Origin: Malaya genurostris
Lineage: Eukaryota > Arthropoda > Insecta > Diptera > Culicidae
Assembly (NCBI RefSeq): GCF_030247185.1
Contig: NC_080571.1
Span: forward strand, 233,323,666-233,387,665
DNA: 64,000 nt
Direction: 5' to 3'
In this document: positions 1-12,719 of the stretch, piece by piece
Numbering within the stretch: position 1 is the first letter of the stretch
How the letters are laid out: each line of letters starts with the position of its first letter
The notes under the pieces: generated by a model
Seen by the model: the letters and a program-made list of their open reading frames with translations, nothing else
Told to the model about the DNA's origin: nothing
The model's database searches: none
Made by a program: the position numbers and the translations under genes

Positions 1-3000
1 TAACTGCTTATATTGAAAGTGAATTTTTAGTACTACGAACAGGGAGGCGCTTTCTAGTCATATGTTTTGGTTGTGCAATGGCCATTGCCTTCGTGATGAA
101 GCAGGGAAACGACTAATCCGATTAGGAGCACAACCAGCGAAATGCATTCCAATATACTGGTAAGCGGAATTGTTTAGGGTAGTAGTTTGTGAAATAGTAA
201 TTTTTCTCTGCAGCACTTGTTTCGTTGAAAAAAACTTGTTTTAGCTCAGTGAATTGATTTTTATTTTTGTCTAAAGAAATAAAGCGCCCTTCACACGATT
301 TTCTTTTGTAAAACTTTTTAATTTGAAGGTTTCGAACAACATTGTAACTATTGATTCGATATTTAATATTTTTATTTTGAGCATTTTTAGAACTGTTGAT
401 AGTTTTATGTCCAAAAGATAGACCAATTTTGATATGCTAAAATTTGAAACCATCCGTCTAGGAATGTAACTTATTTTTTTATTTAACAATATATTTAATA
501 AGGCACACTGCTTTACCTTTAAGATGCCGAAGGCACTCTAAGACTATTCACTTGTTCCGGATTTCTTTGTAGATGGAATAAATATATATAGTATAGTTAT
601 TCAAACATGTAAATAGCCGCGATTGGTCAACTATACTAAAACAGAAGACCTTCTACACTCAAGTGAAAAGCAAATATATTCAATGTAAGCTTTTTGCACC
701 ACGCCATAAATTAACCAGGTTTATTGCATTGCGACGCCGTCGTTTCCGATTATTCTGTCGCTTTTCATTTCCAAGGCGAAACTCAAGGTCGTAGTTAGAC
801 AGGACATTGTGAACGACTGTCTCACGCACATTTTTTTCGGTTTCCGTGCGTCACGTGGTGCTGTGCGGTTGGATCCATTATTCTTTCTTCCCATGAGACG
901 TTATTCTTTCTTCCCATGAGACTGAAATTAGACGATACCATTAATTGGCTTGAGCACGAAAAGCCTATCAGTCATGTCCTTATTTTTCCAAGCAGTAGGA
1001 AAACAGGTTCACATCACACCGCTTACGGACTATAGTTTTTCAATAAAAAGCTGCTTTGTTCACAGATGCGTTATGTTGAAAGCTAGAAGCTGGCAAAACT
1101 GCGATGGTAAATACTTGATTGTCATAGTTCTATTTAGTCTTTTAGCTGACTCACTGAATCAAAGCTCTTGAAATATGTCTGTCTCACACCATTTGCCTCA
1201 AATGTCTAGACGAAAAGCGATAACATACACAACATTTAGTGCTAGACAGCGAGACGTCACTCAAGACTATCACGAACTGTTAGTGGTTTGGGGTACAGCT
1301 TATAGGGAATTGTGTATTGGAGTATTATCTTTCTATTACACTTATTTGAAAGGGGTTTTTGTAGGGGAAGCCTTCTAAATTCTAAGCTTATTGATTCAGA
1401 TTCAACTTCTCATTATCTCTTGTATTGCAGCACTAATTATATGGGCTTCAAACCATCAGAATGGAATATACACACCATAACACTCATCAGAAAATATTTG
1501 TAGACTCGAGTGAAAATGTTTTAATTAATCCTTATCTTTGCTGCGTTTTACTGCAGTGATTTGAAAACCAATAACAAACTTTATTATTAAAACCAAACAT
1601 CTCAATGGCAGAAATTAACATGATTTAGTTTGAAATAAAAGGTAAAATATGAAAAATTCTTAACAAAGTCTGCATGAGAAAATAGTAACAAAATATCAAA
1701 TTCTGTCATTGTAATATCGGAGCAAGAACAAAATATTTATAGAAAACGAATTTTTCGGATATTTGGTATTCTAGCAATCAGAATAGAATAATATCATAAT
1801 TATTTATCATATCTGATTCTAATGCAGTTTATTCAATAGTATTTCTTTTGAAGATAGAACTACTGGATCAAATGAATGTAATAAAATTGGAATAACTCAT
1901 CAATAACGAAAAAAGATATAATAACTACACGGAGAACCCGCATATCAAAAAAATACAATATTGCAATTGTTGTTTCACGCCCTGGATGTTTCAACTAAAA
2001 TGTTGTATACTATATCTGTAGATTTTGTCATAACCATTCAAGAACTTGCTGTATTCAAATGCTGTCACTTGGCGGAGAACGAAGACAGCAAAACGCATAA
2101 CAGAAACCCTCTTCATTTCACCAGAAACGTTACATATTGAAAATTTTCAATGGAAAATGAACGTCATTTATGTCAGTTATGTAGTGGCCGTTTCATGCAA
2201 GTGAAAGTATGCAGAATAATTAGAAGTTGATTGTAGAATAAGTTTTCCATGTATTAAATAGATATTCCTACAGTATAAATGTTTTAATTTCGTAATTTTA
2301 TCTGCGAGTAATGTATTTTCGGACAGTTCATGTCAATGTAATTAAAAACGCCTAACGCTTAAAAATTTGCTGCTCAAGTGAAGTGGTACTATTTGTATTT
2401 TCTTGAAAGTGCATCTGTAGCATTAAGCTTATCAGCAACATTCTTGAAAACGGAATCAAAATGCCCTGTGAATATTTTGATGGTAAATTTCCTCTTTGGA
2501 ATTCGATTTCGAAAATCGCGACTGAAATATTTCAGAAATTATTTTCAGACGAAAAATCATCGATCAGAAAAGTTCAGTAGTGAATCATGTGAAATCAGTT
2601 GCAGTGAGAATCGCGTTTGGAAAAAATCAGTTGCGAAAAGTGCACTAGCGAACATTCTGCTCGAGGATATTCAACAAAAAAAGTTCGCACATTGAAAAGA
2701 TCTGATATGATTCTCGAACAGATGAATTATCATAGCCGTTGTATCGCAACCCTTTGCAAAGTATATGATGAATGAATTCCCCGATGAACACAAACTGAAC
2801 CTTTCTGAAAATGTTCAGTGCGCATATGGTGGTTGATAAGTAGATCAGTATCGAAATTTATTCACAATACCGTGGTGGTAGAGTATCAGGAGCGAGGTCT
2901 TTCGCTACACCAATTCAAACGCCTCACTCAAACGCTGCGCCTGCTGTGTGTTATAGACATGTTGACAATGCTGCGCTCCTGTTACTTCTATAAATCAAAT

Positions 3001-3087
3001 TCATGCTAAATAGCGTTTTATTGGATTTAATCTTAATATGTAGTGCAGTGTAATCAACCAGCTGAAATTAAAACATCCTTTCGTCGC
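1..3087. other. No gene recognised
   Basis: AT-rich sequence with only short, unsupported open frames in all six frames. The only local structure I see is a 23-bp perfect tandem duplication (unit starting TTATTCTTTCTTCCCATGAG) at 878-900 and 901-922. Nothing here resembles a known protein or RNA. Confidence 0.5.
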
Positions 3088-4472
3088 TACCCAAGTAACA
3101 ATTTTTGTTACGCTAGCTTGTTTGTGACTAGTTTGCAACCAGATATTTGAGTGATTGTTCTAACATCTAACCACTTGCATGACTCAAAAAGCGCAGTTTC
3201 TACTAGTTGTTAATTCAGCTAAAAATAAGTTGTCGTTACGTTGTAATGCCATACTAGAATAACTTATCTTTTCATAACTTGAAAATAACTTGTTTCCAAG
3301 TAAACTAGTTGAAACTTAGTCACCATCGACATTATAAACATTGAATGAATCCAGAATACTTTTCTATCTTCAATAAAAAAGCAGGAGAGTGCTTTAAATC
3401 ACAAACTTGATACAAGGTACAAATTTCACAACGATTTTAAAACTGTCGAGCGGAATTCAATTTTACTTAACTGTTTTTCATGCGCCTTCAATCAGAATCT
3501 GTTTATAAAGATATGAAAAATAAACAACAAAATAACGCTATGTTCAGAATGCTCAAATTAGAGTGATTTCTTATCATTTTAAATTCATATATCATGAGAG
3601 TTATAATATTATCACAATCGATGCTCAATCCCTATATTATTTTCTTCGTATTTATGACAGTGCATAGAACAAAAATGATTATTCTGCCTTTCACTATTTT
3701 CGGCAAAAAGTAGTTTGGAAAAAAGTAATCTCCTGGTTTTATTTACGTTTCATACACTTCTTGAGACTCCATATTGTATTCGCCATATTCAAGCCAACAA
3801 AGGTTGTTTTGTTTGCATTTTCGTTATCATAACGTTGGGAAAACCTACCGATAACTATCTGAATCAATGAAGAATTTTATTTTATAATCTCATAATATCT
3901 AAGTTATTACTACATCAATTCACATAGTAACAATTTACATATACGCTTACGTATTTATAATGGTTTCGCAACCTTTTTTCAACTTGTAGCTAAAACTAAA
4001 ACTGTGATTAAAGATATGTTAGAATCAAGTAACGATAACTTACTAATGATAGCTAGTTCAATGTTTATGTTATAAAGAAACACTGCCGTCACCTTGTTTT
4101 AACCATAACATAAAAAAACATGTTCGTGTTCTTGTTGCAACATAGTTGGGCTAAGTGGTATCAGAACTAGTTACGGGTTGCCAATATTGGAGTCTAATAA
4201 ACTTATTTTCAACTAGTAGCTAGTAATAAAGTTGCGATTAAAGATATGTTTGGATTAAGTTACGATAGCTTATAATTTATTATTAATTCAATATGACAAA
4301 AAGATGTGGTGATTTGAAACCTAAATAACTATTTCGTAACTGGTTAGGTTATGAGGAAACATTGCTGTCACCTTGTTTTAGCCAGTATAACATAAAAAAC
4401 ATATTCGTGCTCTTGTTGCAACATAGTTTGGACTTAGTCGCATCAGAACTAGTTGCGGATTGCTACTTGGGT
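3088..4472. repeat. 1.4-kb element with inverted TACCCAAGTA ends and internal direct repeats
   Basis: The left end reads TACCCAAGTAACAATTTTTG and the right end is its imperfect inverse (CTACTTGGGTAC, ending near 4472). The motif AACTAGTTGC/CTAGTTTGCAACC lies next to both ends. Inside, two diverged direct repeats (about 3985-4195 and 4205-4450) share stretches such as GATTAAAGATATGTT, CACCTTGTTTTA and TTGCAACATAGTT. There is no coding capacity. I infer a non-autonomous DNA element that has expanded internally; the superfamily is unknown and no clear target-site duplication was found. Confidence 0.5.
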
Positions 4473-5650
4473 ACAATTACTATCGCTTCGAAAATATCGC
4501 TGTCATTATTTCTCGGTTGCAATTCAGTTTTTTATTGGTGAAAATATAATAATTAAATCTTAAACGAATCACTTTATTGATGAAAATATAATAATTAAAT
4601 CTTGCTCGAACTGAAACGTAGTGGAAATTTAGCATAGACATATCATCTGTGACTTCTTTTCCTTTAGATAATCTCTTTGGTGATATTTCTGTGGGTGAAA
4701 ATTCGTCATAAAGTTTCGCTGACACAAAAAAAATCACTTGGTTCAGAGTTTTATGGATGCTTGTTTCATGAATGAAAATATCGGTGATTTATCTAGTTCT
4801 AATCTAATCTAATTCTTTTTTTTTATTCCACCAGTAGCAGTTTTGAACGCTGTATGATACAATTTTGAATACTGTTAAGTGCAAATATTTCTTTGCACCA
4901 AATAGACTGTGCAAAGCCATGTCCACAACGGCAACATAAACGTTCGAATATGTCACAATAAAAAGATGGCAGTATTTTCGAATTCGAAACAGTTTCGAAA
5001 TTATATTAATTGAAACTGCTTACCGCAATATTTTCTGGAAGAACATAGCTTCTTGTACCCATATACCACTTGAAGCAGTTAGTCGAGATCAGCGAATATG
5101 TGTGACGAATGATTTCACTCCATTTTCTCGGAGATGGCCTAACTAATTTCTACAGACTTAGATTCATATGTAAGGTCCTATGCTCCCATACAAGGTTTCT
5201 GAATTTCATGTGGATCCGACTTCTGGTTCCAGAACTAAAGGATGATATGTGTAACGAAATTTAAAAAAAATGTTATTCACTTTTCACTTTTCACTTTTCA
5301 CGGCTTAATCGATTTCTCCTATATAAGATTCGAATGAAAACTCTTAAGATCCCATTAAAACTTTTTGGTTTTCAATCAGATTCGACTTCCGGTTCAGGAG
5401 ACATGGGGTGAGATTAGTGTGACAATGTAAATTTTACTTAATTTAATCGGGTTTTTCGGGTTTGCAGATTAAATTAATTAAAAAAATACAAGCCGAAATG
5501 ATTACCAACTTGTCTCCTAGGTCGGTAAAGTGCGGCTCCAGAGCTGCACGTGGCTCTTTGGCTCCTTAAATGCGACTCTGCCACAAATATCTACGGAAGG
5601 CGTTATCATATTTTCATTAAATAAAACTTGGTAAGAAATGAATTATATCT
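4473..5650. other. No gene; decayed repeat at about 5100-5440
   Basis: No supported coding region. About 5100-5440 contains degraded versions of the repeat seen elsewhere in the window (GGAGATGGC..., TTAGATTCAAATG-like, GACTTCCGGTTC-like blocks), including a short TTTTCACTTTTCAC microrepeat near 5280. Confidence 0.4.
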
Positions 5651-6088
5651 TCATTTAGGGGTTAGCCAAATTTTGTGCTAGGGCACATAACCGTTTTTCT
5701 TTATTTTTACGTTTCGTCTTTGACTCATCAGTGCAGAGCAGTTCAAATTGAACTGCTTAGTGCTAAACTCGGCAGTTCAATTTGAATCGCTAAGCAGACG
5801 TAAAGTTCCTGCTACTTACAGAACACTTTTTGTTTTGCAACGAAGTGCAATGTCTTTTCTGACGTGCCGAACGAAAACGTGTTTTCGACTATTTCTGGCC
5901 GATGCAGGTATGGTCATTTAGGGGTTAGCCAAATTTTGTGCTAGGGCACATAACCGTTTTTCTTTATTTTTACGTTTCGTCTTTGACTCATCAGTGCAGA
6001 GCAGTTCAAATTGAACTGCTTAGTGCTAAACTCGGCAGTTCAATTTGAACCGCTAAGCAGACGTAAAGTTCCTGCTACTTACAGAACA
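5651..6088. repeat. Tandem pair of about 175-bp repeats with internal dyad
   Basis: A block starting TCATTTAGGGGTTAGCC at 5651-5826 recurs at 5914-6088 (263-bp period) with very few differences. Each unit contains an inverted motif built from GCAGTTCAAATTGAACTGC and GGCAGTTCAATTTGAA. A more diverged relative with GACTCATCAGCGCA and a similar dyad is at about 14765-14900. The near identity points to a recent local duplication. There is no coding potential. Confidence 0.7.
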
Positions 6089-6854
6089 TGTAAAAATAAA
6101 GAAATTATATCTTACTTTGTTGAATAAAAATTCGCCTATAAATCTAGAGCATGTTTAATTTTTTAGTTAAAAGAATTGTAAAAATACGTAACGAGTAGCG
6201 AGTTTAATTTGATTTGTCCTCGTGAACGTGAACACGAACAATGTACAACTGACCTGCTGAAATCGTTCATACGTTTTCGGCGTACTCTGGTGTGATACAG
6301 AGGTACCACAAGTATGCGCGCATACTCCCAGCACTCTTATCTGAAAAGCGAATTGTGCTCGAAACCTTGACGTTCTCCAACAATGGCTGTTTTTTATTGT
6401 TTGGCATTTCTTTTGATTTTGCACTCAAACTTTTTACGTCGACTTTACTGCTATAATCAAGAATCCAGTAAAGTTTGAGATCAAATTGAATTAACCTTGT
6501 AGTTTCAATAAAAAATATTAAAAAATCAATAAAAAATAAAAACAAAGAAACACGGCGCTTGTCATTGCCAATAACCTCAAGAATCGGCTACTTCTCGGAA
6601 CAATCTTCCAGCAGATTTAGCTCCCAAATTTTCGAAAGTTTTTCAACATTTGGCTCCCAATTTTTATTAATTATTTTAATGCTCATATTTGGCTCTTTGG
6701 TTAATAAGTAACGCATAATCGCAGTAGCCTGGATCGGCAATTCGAAGAATTAGGCGCTGATCTCGCAAACCATTTGTCGTATGTTGGAGTTTCGATTTGA
6801 AAGGGATCTTAGTAGAAGTAGGATCGTAGCACTAACCATACGATTGTCCTGCAC
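6089..6854. other. No gene recognised
   Basis: Two overlapping short open frames on the - strand (6167-6545) have no recognisable motif. Phrases such as TTTGGCTCC and TGGCTCTTTGG occur here and at about 5530-5570, which suggests dispersed repeat remnants. Confidence 0.4.
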
Positions 6855-8110
6855 ACAGCAAAAAAATTTAAAATTTACTGGTGACGTAAATCCGCATATG
6901 ACTCAAATTATAAGAACGTAATTTGCAAAATGACTGAATTTTACAAGAATAATATGTGTCAAACATACACTACTATTAAGGGGCATGTAGGGTCTAACAC
7001 TTTTGAAAAATCATTTATTATTTTCCTTCTATTTTCTGATAATAAAACATTTCGAGAATATTCTGTAAAATTTTGAAGCCTATCGGAACAAAACTCAGCA
7101 AGTTATGGGCCTTTTTCTTTGACGATCTCATACTACGAAGAAATAAGAGCTGCGCACACAGGCCCAAGATTTCTGATTCGATTGACTTAAAAACTTGACA
7201 AAACATTCTCGAAATGTTTCATTATAACAAAATACAAAACAAAAAATATGGCTTTTTGAGAATGTTAGAGCCTACGTGCTTCCTTGAATAATAAATTGTT
7301 TCGTTCGATTTTATAGACAATAAACTTCAAACGCGTTTTTCTCGAAAGCAGGTTTTGAAAGTCGGTGTCCATCGTCATTTAAAAACTACTGCACCATTTT
7401 TTTCAAATTTTGCACACGCTTTTTACATATACAAAACCAGACCCCAACGTTTTCCTTTTCGTTGTTTGTTACTATGGGGAGGTTTTACAGCTACAAAATG
7501 GTCGATTTTTTCGTGAAAAATCGTACTTTTGGATTTATACAACCACCAAAAATAAAAAAATAAAAAAAAATCAAATAGAAACGTTGGGATCTAGAAAAAT
7601 TTCTGCTCTAACTATGCTGCTTTGATTTGTTCACTTCTGATTAGTCTGCGCTGAGATACAGTGGACACCGCAAATCATGATTTTTAAGAAGCGTCCTCAA
7701 AAATACCTCTTCGCCGACTTATTTCTCAATATTTTTCCACGGAAAAATTACAAAATGTTGTTCGAATAATGCTTTTTATTATACAAAATATTTGAATTTA
7801 TTTTGTTGAACGATAGTTCTGAAAAAAATTCGCAAAAACGATGAAAATTCGCAAAAACGATTAAAAATATGTCAGAATGCATGAAATATAAATACATAAA
7901 AGAAGCGCCGGATTTCGGTTAAATTTACAATTCAAAGCATGCTACGATAAGTCACATAATTAAATTACAGGTAATTTAGCTGAAGTTTACATTGCAAAAG
8001 ACACAAAAATTATTTTTACATGTTAGTAGATATAACGTTGTGCCATCGCCGAAGAAATTGCGGCATGCTTGAGTTTACATCAAGCGTAAACTTCATTTTT
8101 TCTAAGAGTG
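6855..8110. repeat. Possible MITE interrupted by the 6977-7822 composite repeat
   Basis: The left edge (CACACAGCAAAAAAATTTAA then TTTACTGGTGACGTAAA) is an imperfect inverse of the right edge near 8060-8110 (TTTACATCAAGCGTAAAC then TTTTTTCTAAGAGTG). A block resembling the left part (GCAAAATGACTGAATTTTAC) recurs at about 16430-16450. I infer one older element split by later insertion. The match is imperfect, so the assignment is tentative. Confidence 0.35.
6977..7822 (+). repeat. 846-bp composite repeat, copy L
   Basis: This segment is present in inverted orientation at 36704-37537. Its first about 310 bp (6978-7287) is itself bounded by inverted repeats (AAGGGGCATGTAGGGTCTAA against the complement of GTTAGAGCCTACGTGCTTCC), so it looks like a MITE joined to a second about 535-bp unit. 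The short frame at 7410-7625 belongs to the repeat, not to a gene: the inverted copy has a related frame with many changes. Confidence 0.75.
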
Positions 8111-8112
8111 TA

Positions 8113-9041
8113 CGAGGTCTGTTCAAAAAGTTCCCGGAATTTTTTAATTGCGCGCGACTGGTCAAATTTTTTTTTATTGTGTTGGTACATTTGTCCCTAA
8201 TGTATGGTGAAATTTTCAGCTGTATTCATTGTTTACATTCTGTCTTGTAGCGGCTGGTGTAGACGTGTTTTTTTGAGCTCGGCGATTTTTGTCTTGGTGA
8301 CGTTGGGTGCTTCCACGTGGACGATTGTGCTTTTGTTTCGACATCATAACCGTACACCCATGTTTCATCACCAGTTATGACCCTTTCAAGTAAATTTGGA
8401 TCGTCGTTGACGTCGTTTAACAGCTCCTGAGCGATGGTAATGCGTTTGTTTTTTTGATCAAAATTCAGCAGTTTTGGAACGAATTTTGCTGCCACTCGTT
8501 TCATGCCCAAAACATTTTAAAAAATATGATGGCATGAGCCAACTGATATGCCAACTTCATCAGCAACTTCTCTAATAGTGATTCGGCGATCATCCATAAT
8601 CATTTTTTCCACTTTTCCGACATTTTCATGGATTATTGACGTGCTGGGTCGACCGGAGCGTTCGTCGTCTTCAACGTCTTCGCGGCCATATTGGAAACGC
8701 TTATACCACTCGTAAACACTTGTTTTTTTCATAGCAGACTCACCGCAGGCTCTCTGTAACATTTCGCACATTTGGTTACACTTTATTTCATTTTCACGCA
8801 AAATTTAATACAAATTCTTTGACTCTTCAATTCTTCCATTGTTTAAACTAACAAAAATCGCCGAGCTCAAAAAACACGTCTACACCAGCCGCTACAAGAC
8901 AGAATGTAAACAATGAATACAGCTGAAAATTTCACCATACATTAGGGACATATGTACCAACACAATAAAAAAAATTTTGACCACCGGACTCTCCAGACGC
9001 GCGCAATTAAAAAATTCAGGGAACTTTTCGAACAGACCTCG
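8113..9041 (-). mobile_element. Mariner-type transposon, fold-back deletion derivative
   Basis: A 929-bp element flanked by TA (8111-8112 and 9042-9043). Both ends read CGAGGTCTGTTC inward. Similarity between the arms runs about 180 bp: 8113-8290 against the inverse of about 8857-9041, apart from small gaps. This is far longer than the about 30 bp usual for mariner ends. The transposase reads from the right end, so the left end appears to be an inverted copy of the 5' end that replaced the 3' half of the element. It cannot encode an active transposase. A trans-mobilised or dead copy is inferred. Confidence 0.85.
8226..8801 (-). pseudogene. Mariner transposase, N-terminal half, broken
   Basis: One reading frame interrupted by an in-frame TAA at 8517-8519. 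Before the stop, the protein has a helix-turn-helix typical of mariner (VYEWYKRFQYGREDVEDDER and REVADEVGISVGSCHHIF). After it, the frame continues MKRVAAKFVPKLLNF and reaches the first catalytic aspartate in VITGDETWVYGYDVETK. The sequence then runs off into the inverted-end segment, and the second and third catalytic acidic residues are absent. It is about half the usual length (about 340 aa) of a mariner transposase. It is confined to the 8113-9041 element and cannot be functional. Confidence 0.85.
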
Positions 9042-9043
9042 TA

Positions 9044-10788
9044 TACTTACACTTGTGTTAAACAGAAGGTCGAATTCCCCTTCGGAATTTAGTATCCTGA
9101 CTTTACTTGAATCGCAGCTTATTTTTTTTAACAACTACCACCTTGGATTATGTATTATACCTTTGGGTAGTATAAGTAAATCAGGCATAATATTCAAATT
9201 GAATTTTCAATGTTGAAACGGTTAACCGATTGAAACTATCGAGTCGGACCTATTCCCCGAATAATTTGCAGTCATTATTCTGAATCCAATTGCACCCCAT
9301 TGCGGCGTAGAGGTTCAACAGGGTTTTACTAGAAAATAGATTTGTCAGTGCTGAATTTCAAAGATTCAATTTCCTAAAATAAGTTAAATCATCAATCAAT
9401 CCCAGAAAATAAACCGTGAACGCGCTGTTAGTACTTAATATACCAGCGTTCGAGAGCGTGTGTCTAAAATTACCTTGGCAAACGTGAAACTTGTGAAAGT
9501 TTGTTTATTTTATCATGTCAGTGAAGTTGACCACTGTGATGACCACTTAGTATATGTATATGCATAGTCGCTTCCGCTCCAGAGACGGGATTTGACAAAC
9601 GAAAAACACCAACTGTTTACTGTGTTGTTTTATGTATTCATGTTTCTGTTAATAAGCGTTGCGTAGATGGATAGAAAAATATATTTATCCGCTCTACTCC
9701 TCCCATTAGACGGATAAAGGTCTAACGCTAGCAGCCATTTAGGCGATGGAACGCGAAGATAGCACCGGTTCTTTTCTTTCTTGTAGGTTTATTTTTCCAA
9801 ATCTTGAAACATTTTCATATCCACTTTAAATGCTTTGATCTTGATCATTGAATGCATTCAATGCGGTATAATGATAACATCATTAAACTTGTCTTTATTG
9901 TTTATAGAATATGCGCTACATTGCGAATCGAATCAATATCAATATTACCATAATAACACAGTAGGATCCATATGTAGATTTCGATATGAGAGTAAATAGT
10001 TTATTTTATCGACTGTTGTTGCAATTAAAATTCTCAACACAGACACAGGATATTATAGCGTTCAGTCAGCACTGAGAATTTTCACCGGCTTACAAATACC
10101 AGAGATTGAAAGAAGCTTGAAAAAACCCAATATCACAACTAATTGGGAATTTTATGGCACAAATGCGCTCAGACAGCTGGAGAATAAAAGCTAACATGAA
10201 ACATTTTGTTTCTAGCCATCGAAATTTGCAACACGTGAGTTGCGATTTTTAATAAGGTGAAATTGCAAATGAATGTTTGCATGCTAGAAAATTCATTAAA
10301 TGTGAAGGGCAAATCCCTAATTAAGCGATTATCGTGAATAAACATTTTCTTTTCAGAATCCTCTCGCCTTCATTGTGTATATGTGGCGAACTAAATTCAA
10401 AATAAAAATGTTTCATTATAAAATCCAAAACAGTTAGTTGGCTTCATTCTTTTAGTTCTTCACACTTCCATTTTTATGTAAAAGCGTCATTGCAGATGTG
10501 GAGGACCATTAGATCTTTTTCCACTCCTTTATGCTTTTGGGTTGGATATTCAGCACGGTCGTTTGAATTTGACAGCAGGATTTTATCCTGCTGAGGCCTA
10601 AAGAGATGTTTTTTTGCTATCTTTGTGTTTTACGATTTGGCGTCATTGCATTACGGTGGACAACATTTGTGACAGATGAACCTGATGAATCATTGCGACT
10701 AGGTGATGATGAAGTGTTGAAGTTTTGTTAGGGTGTTGTCGCATTACACTGTGAAGTTTAAAAAAAAATGCTTGGATAAGATACATTA
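9044..10788. other. No gene recognised
   Basis: AT-rich, with no open frame that has protein-like composition and no repeat bounded by clear ends. Confidence 0.45.
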
Positions 10789-11450
10789 CACGCTCTTTGA
10801 ACATAGCTCATGGTTTGAGTTGCGATTACTCAAATTCATAAACTGGAGCAATATGTCAAAATTTGAGTATGGATTTAAGTAAAATAAACTCGTTGCAATG
10901 AGTTCTCTCGCATTTATTCATACATTAGAGTAAGCGTTGAGTTTTTAAACATTTGAGTGAAAAAAATACTTCTTGCAGTTCAGTGCGTTTTCATTCTCGG
11001 AATATTCTTATCGAAATAAAGAATGCAATAATACGTCGTTTCCCATTTCCGTTTCTAGATCCGGTTTCGAAAACATGAATCAACGTCATTGATGTTTTGT
11101 GGTTTCAATTATGCTTACATTGCATTGCTTAGTGAAAAGCGCAACATAAGGATATCGAAATAATTCAATTTTGCGCATTCAAAAGCAAGAAGAATAACTT
11201 TGTATATGAAAATTAACGAAGAAAAATTTCTTCATTTTGAGAGCAAGGAACTCAAATTTTGAGTTGAACTTACTCAAATTTTGAACAAAATATTTTTTCT
11301 TATTTTGAGTAAAAATTACTCAAGTTTTGACAATTTCGTCCTTTAAAGCAAAAAAGAGTAGATAGGTGGTAACTCAAGTTTAGAGTACGTGCACTTTTTA
11401 TGATTTTGAGTGATGTGTCACTCAGTTTTGAGTTATGTTCAATGAGAGTG
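10789..11450. repeat. MITE-like element, 662 bp, TA-flanked
   Basis: The ends are imperfect inverted repeats (CACGCTCTTTGAACATAGCT and CACTCTCATTGAACATAACT), flanked by TA at 10787-10788 and 11451-11452. The interior is dense in ACTCAAATTTTGAGT-like dyads that could form many small hairpins. Non-coding. TA target choice and end structure are compatible with a Tc1/mariner-driven MITE, which is inference. Confidence 0.7.
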
Positions 11451-11741
11451 TATACAACTTTCCAGATCGCGATGATTGAATATTCATGGGTTTCGTACAA
11501 AAGGAGGCCGTGGAATCTTGAAATAATGACGGGGAAATACGACAACCAAATGAGTTTACTGTTGAATTTGTTATAGAAATATCTACTCAATTTATGGTAA
11601 TGAAAAAACAGGTTTTACAAAATTTTAACTAAAGTGAACATAATTAGATTTTGACTCTTCATGCATCATGTCGATTCTTTGATCCAAAGCAGTTTTACTT
11701 GAGCCGATATTGGCAACTCAAATAAAACAATTTCTATCATA

Positions 11742-12658
11742 GCACATGGATCAATAAGTCCCGAGACTAACAATGGAAACAACATTTTTTTGCAAATTTT
11801 TTTTTATTCATCAACATAATCCCCTTTTAGGGTGATACAATGGTTCCAACGTTTTTCCAATTTTTCAATACCATGTTTATAAAAAAATTTATCTTTCGCT
11901 TCAAAATAAACTTCAGTTTCAGCGATGACCTCCTCATTTGAGCCAAATCTTTTTCCCTGGAGCATTTTTTTAAGATCAGCAAAGAGCCAGTAGTCACTGG
12001 GGGCTTAATCTGGCGAGTATGAGGGGTGGGGAAGCAGATCAAAGCCCAATTAGTTCAATTTCGCCATTGTTTTCATCGACTTGTGGCAGGGTGCATTTTG
12101 TTCCATCGAAAGCAATCGCGGCACCCACTTGGAAAAAACCTGTTTCATGCTCAATTTTTCATGAAGGATAGTAAATACACTTCCATATGATATCTGTGTC
12201 ATCTCACCAATCTCACGGAGCTTCACTTTACTATCTTTCATTATAATTTTTGTCACTTCACTCACATTTTCCGGTGTAACGGCTTCCACAGGTCTACCCG
12301 AGCGTTCCGCGTCATTTGTGTCGGTACGACCACGTTTAAACTCGGCGAACCACCGACAAATCGTTGCTTTTGATGGACAAGAGTCCGGATTACATTTTAC
12401 AATCTATTGTTTCGCTTGCACGGTGTTTTTACCCATTGAAAACAATGTTTTATCGGAACACGAAACTCGTTTTTTCCATTTTTTAAACAAACTACAAAAC
12501 GACTTTACTCCAACCTCGATAACTCAGCTGTTTCTGGTTGGATCGACTTAAAATTTTGACCCGTTTCAATCAAAGGTTAGTACTCTAGAAAGACGTGGTT
12601 ACTGGTTTACTACGAGCGCCATCTCTGCTTTAGTCTCGGGACTTATTGATCCATGTGT
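11742..12658 (-). mobile_element. Mariner-type transposon with internal deletion
   Basis: Inverted ends of about 28 bp start CACATGGATCAATAAGTCCC. TA lies at 11740-11741 and 12659-12660, giving a 917-bp element. This is a second mariner family, unrelated in its ends to the copies at 8.1 and 21.2 kb. Here the deletion is internal and the ends keep normal length. Confidence 0.85.
11790..12540 (-). pseudogene. Mariner transposase remnant, catalytic core deleted
   Basis: Reading leftward from about 12500, the frame shows a mariner-type DNA-binding region (ICRWFAEFKRGRTD, SGRPVEAVTPENVSEV, LREIGEMTQISYGSVFTILH) and then KWVPRLLSMEQ. The sequence jumps directly to NAPCHKS, the block around the second catalytic aspartate. 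The segment with the first aspartate is missing, so about one third of the gene was deleted. Downstream, C-terminal blocks are recognisable only in shifted frames (11827-12042). In-frame stops are also present. Not functional. Confidence 0.75.
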
Positions 12659-12719
12659 TAAAGTTTGACACTTTCAACGATTACCATCTGCAGCACATTC
12701 TGTCATTTGAGCGCTATTT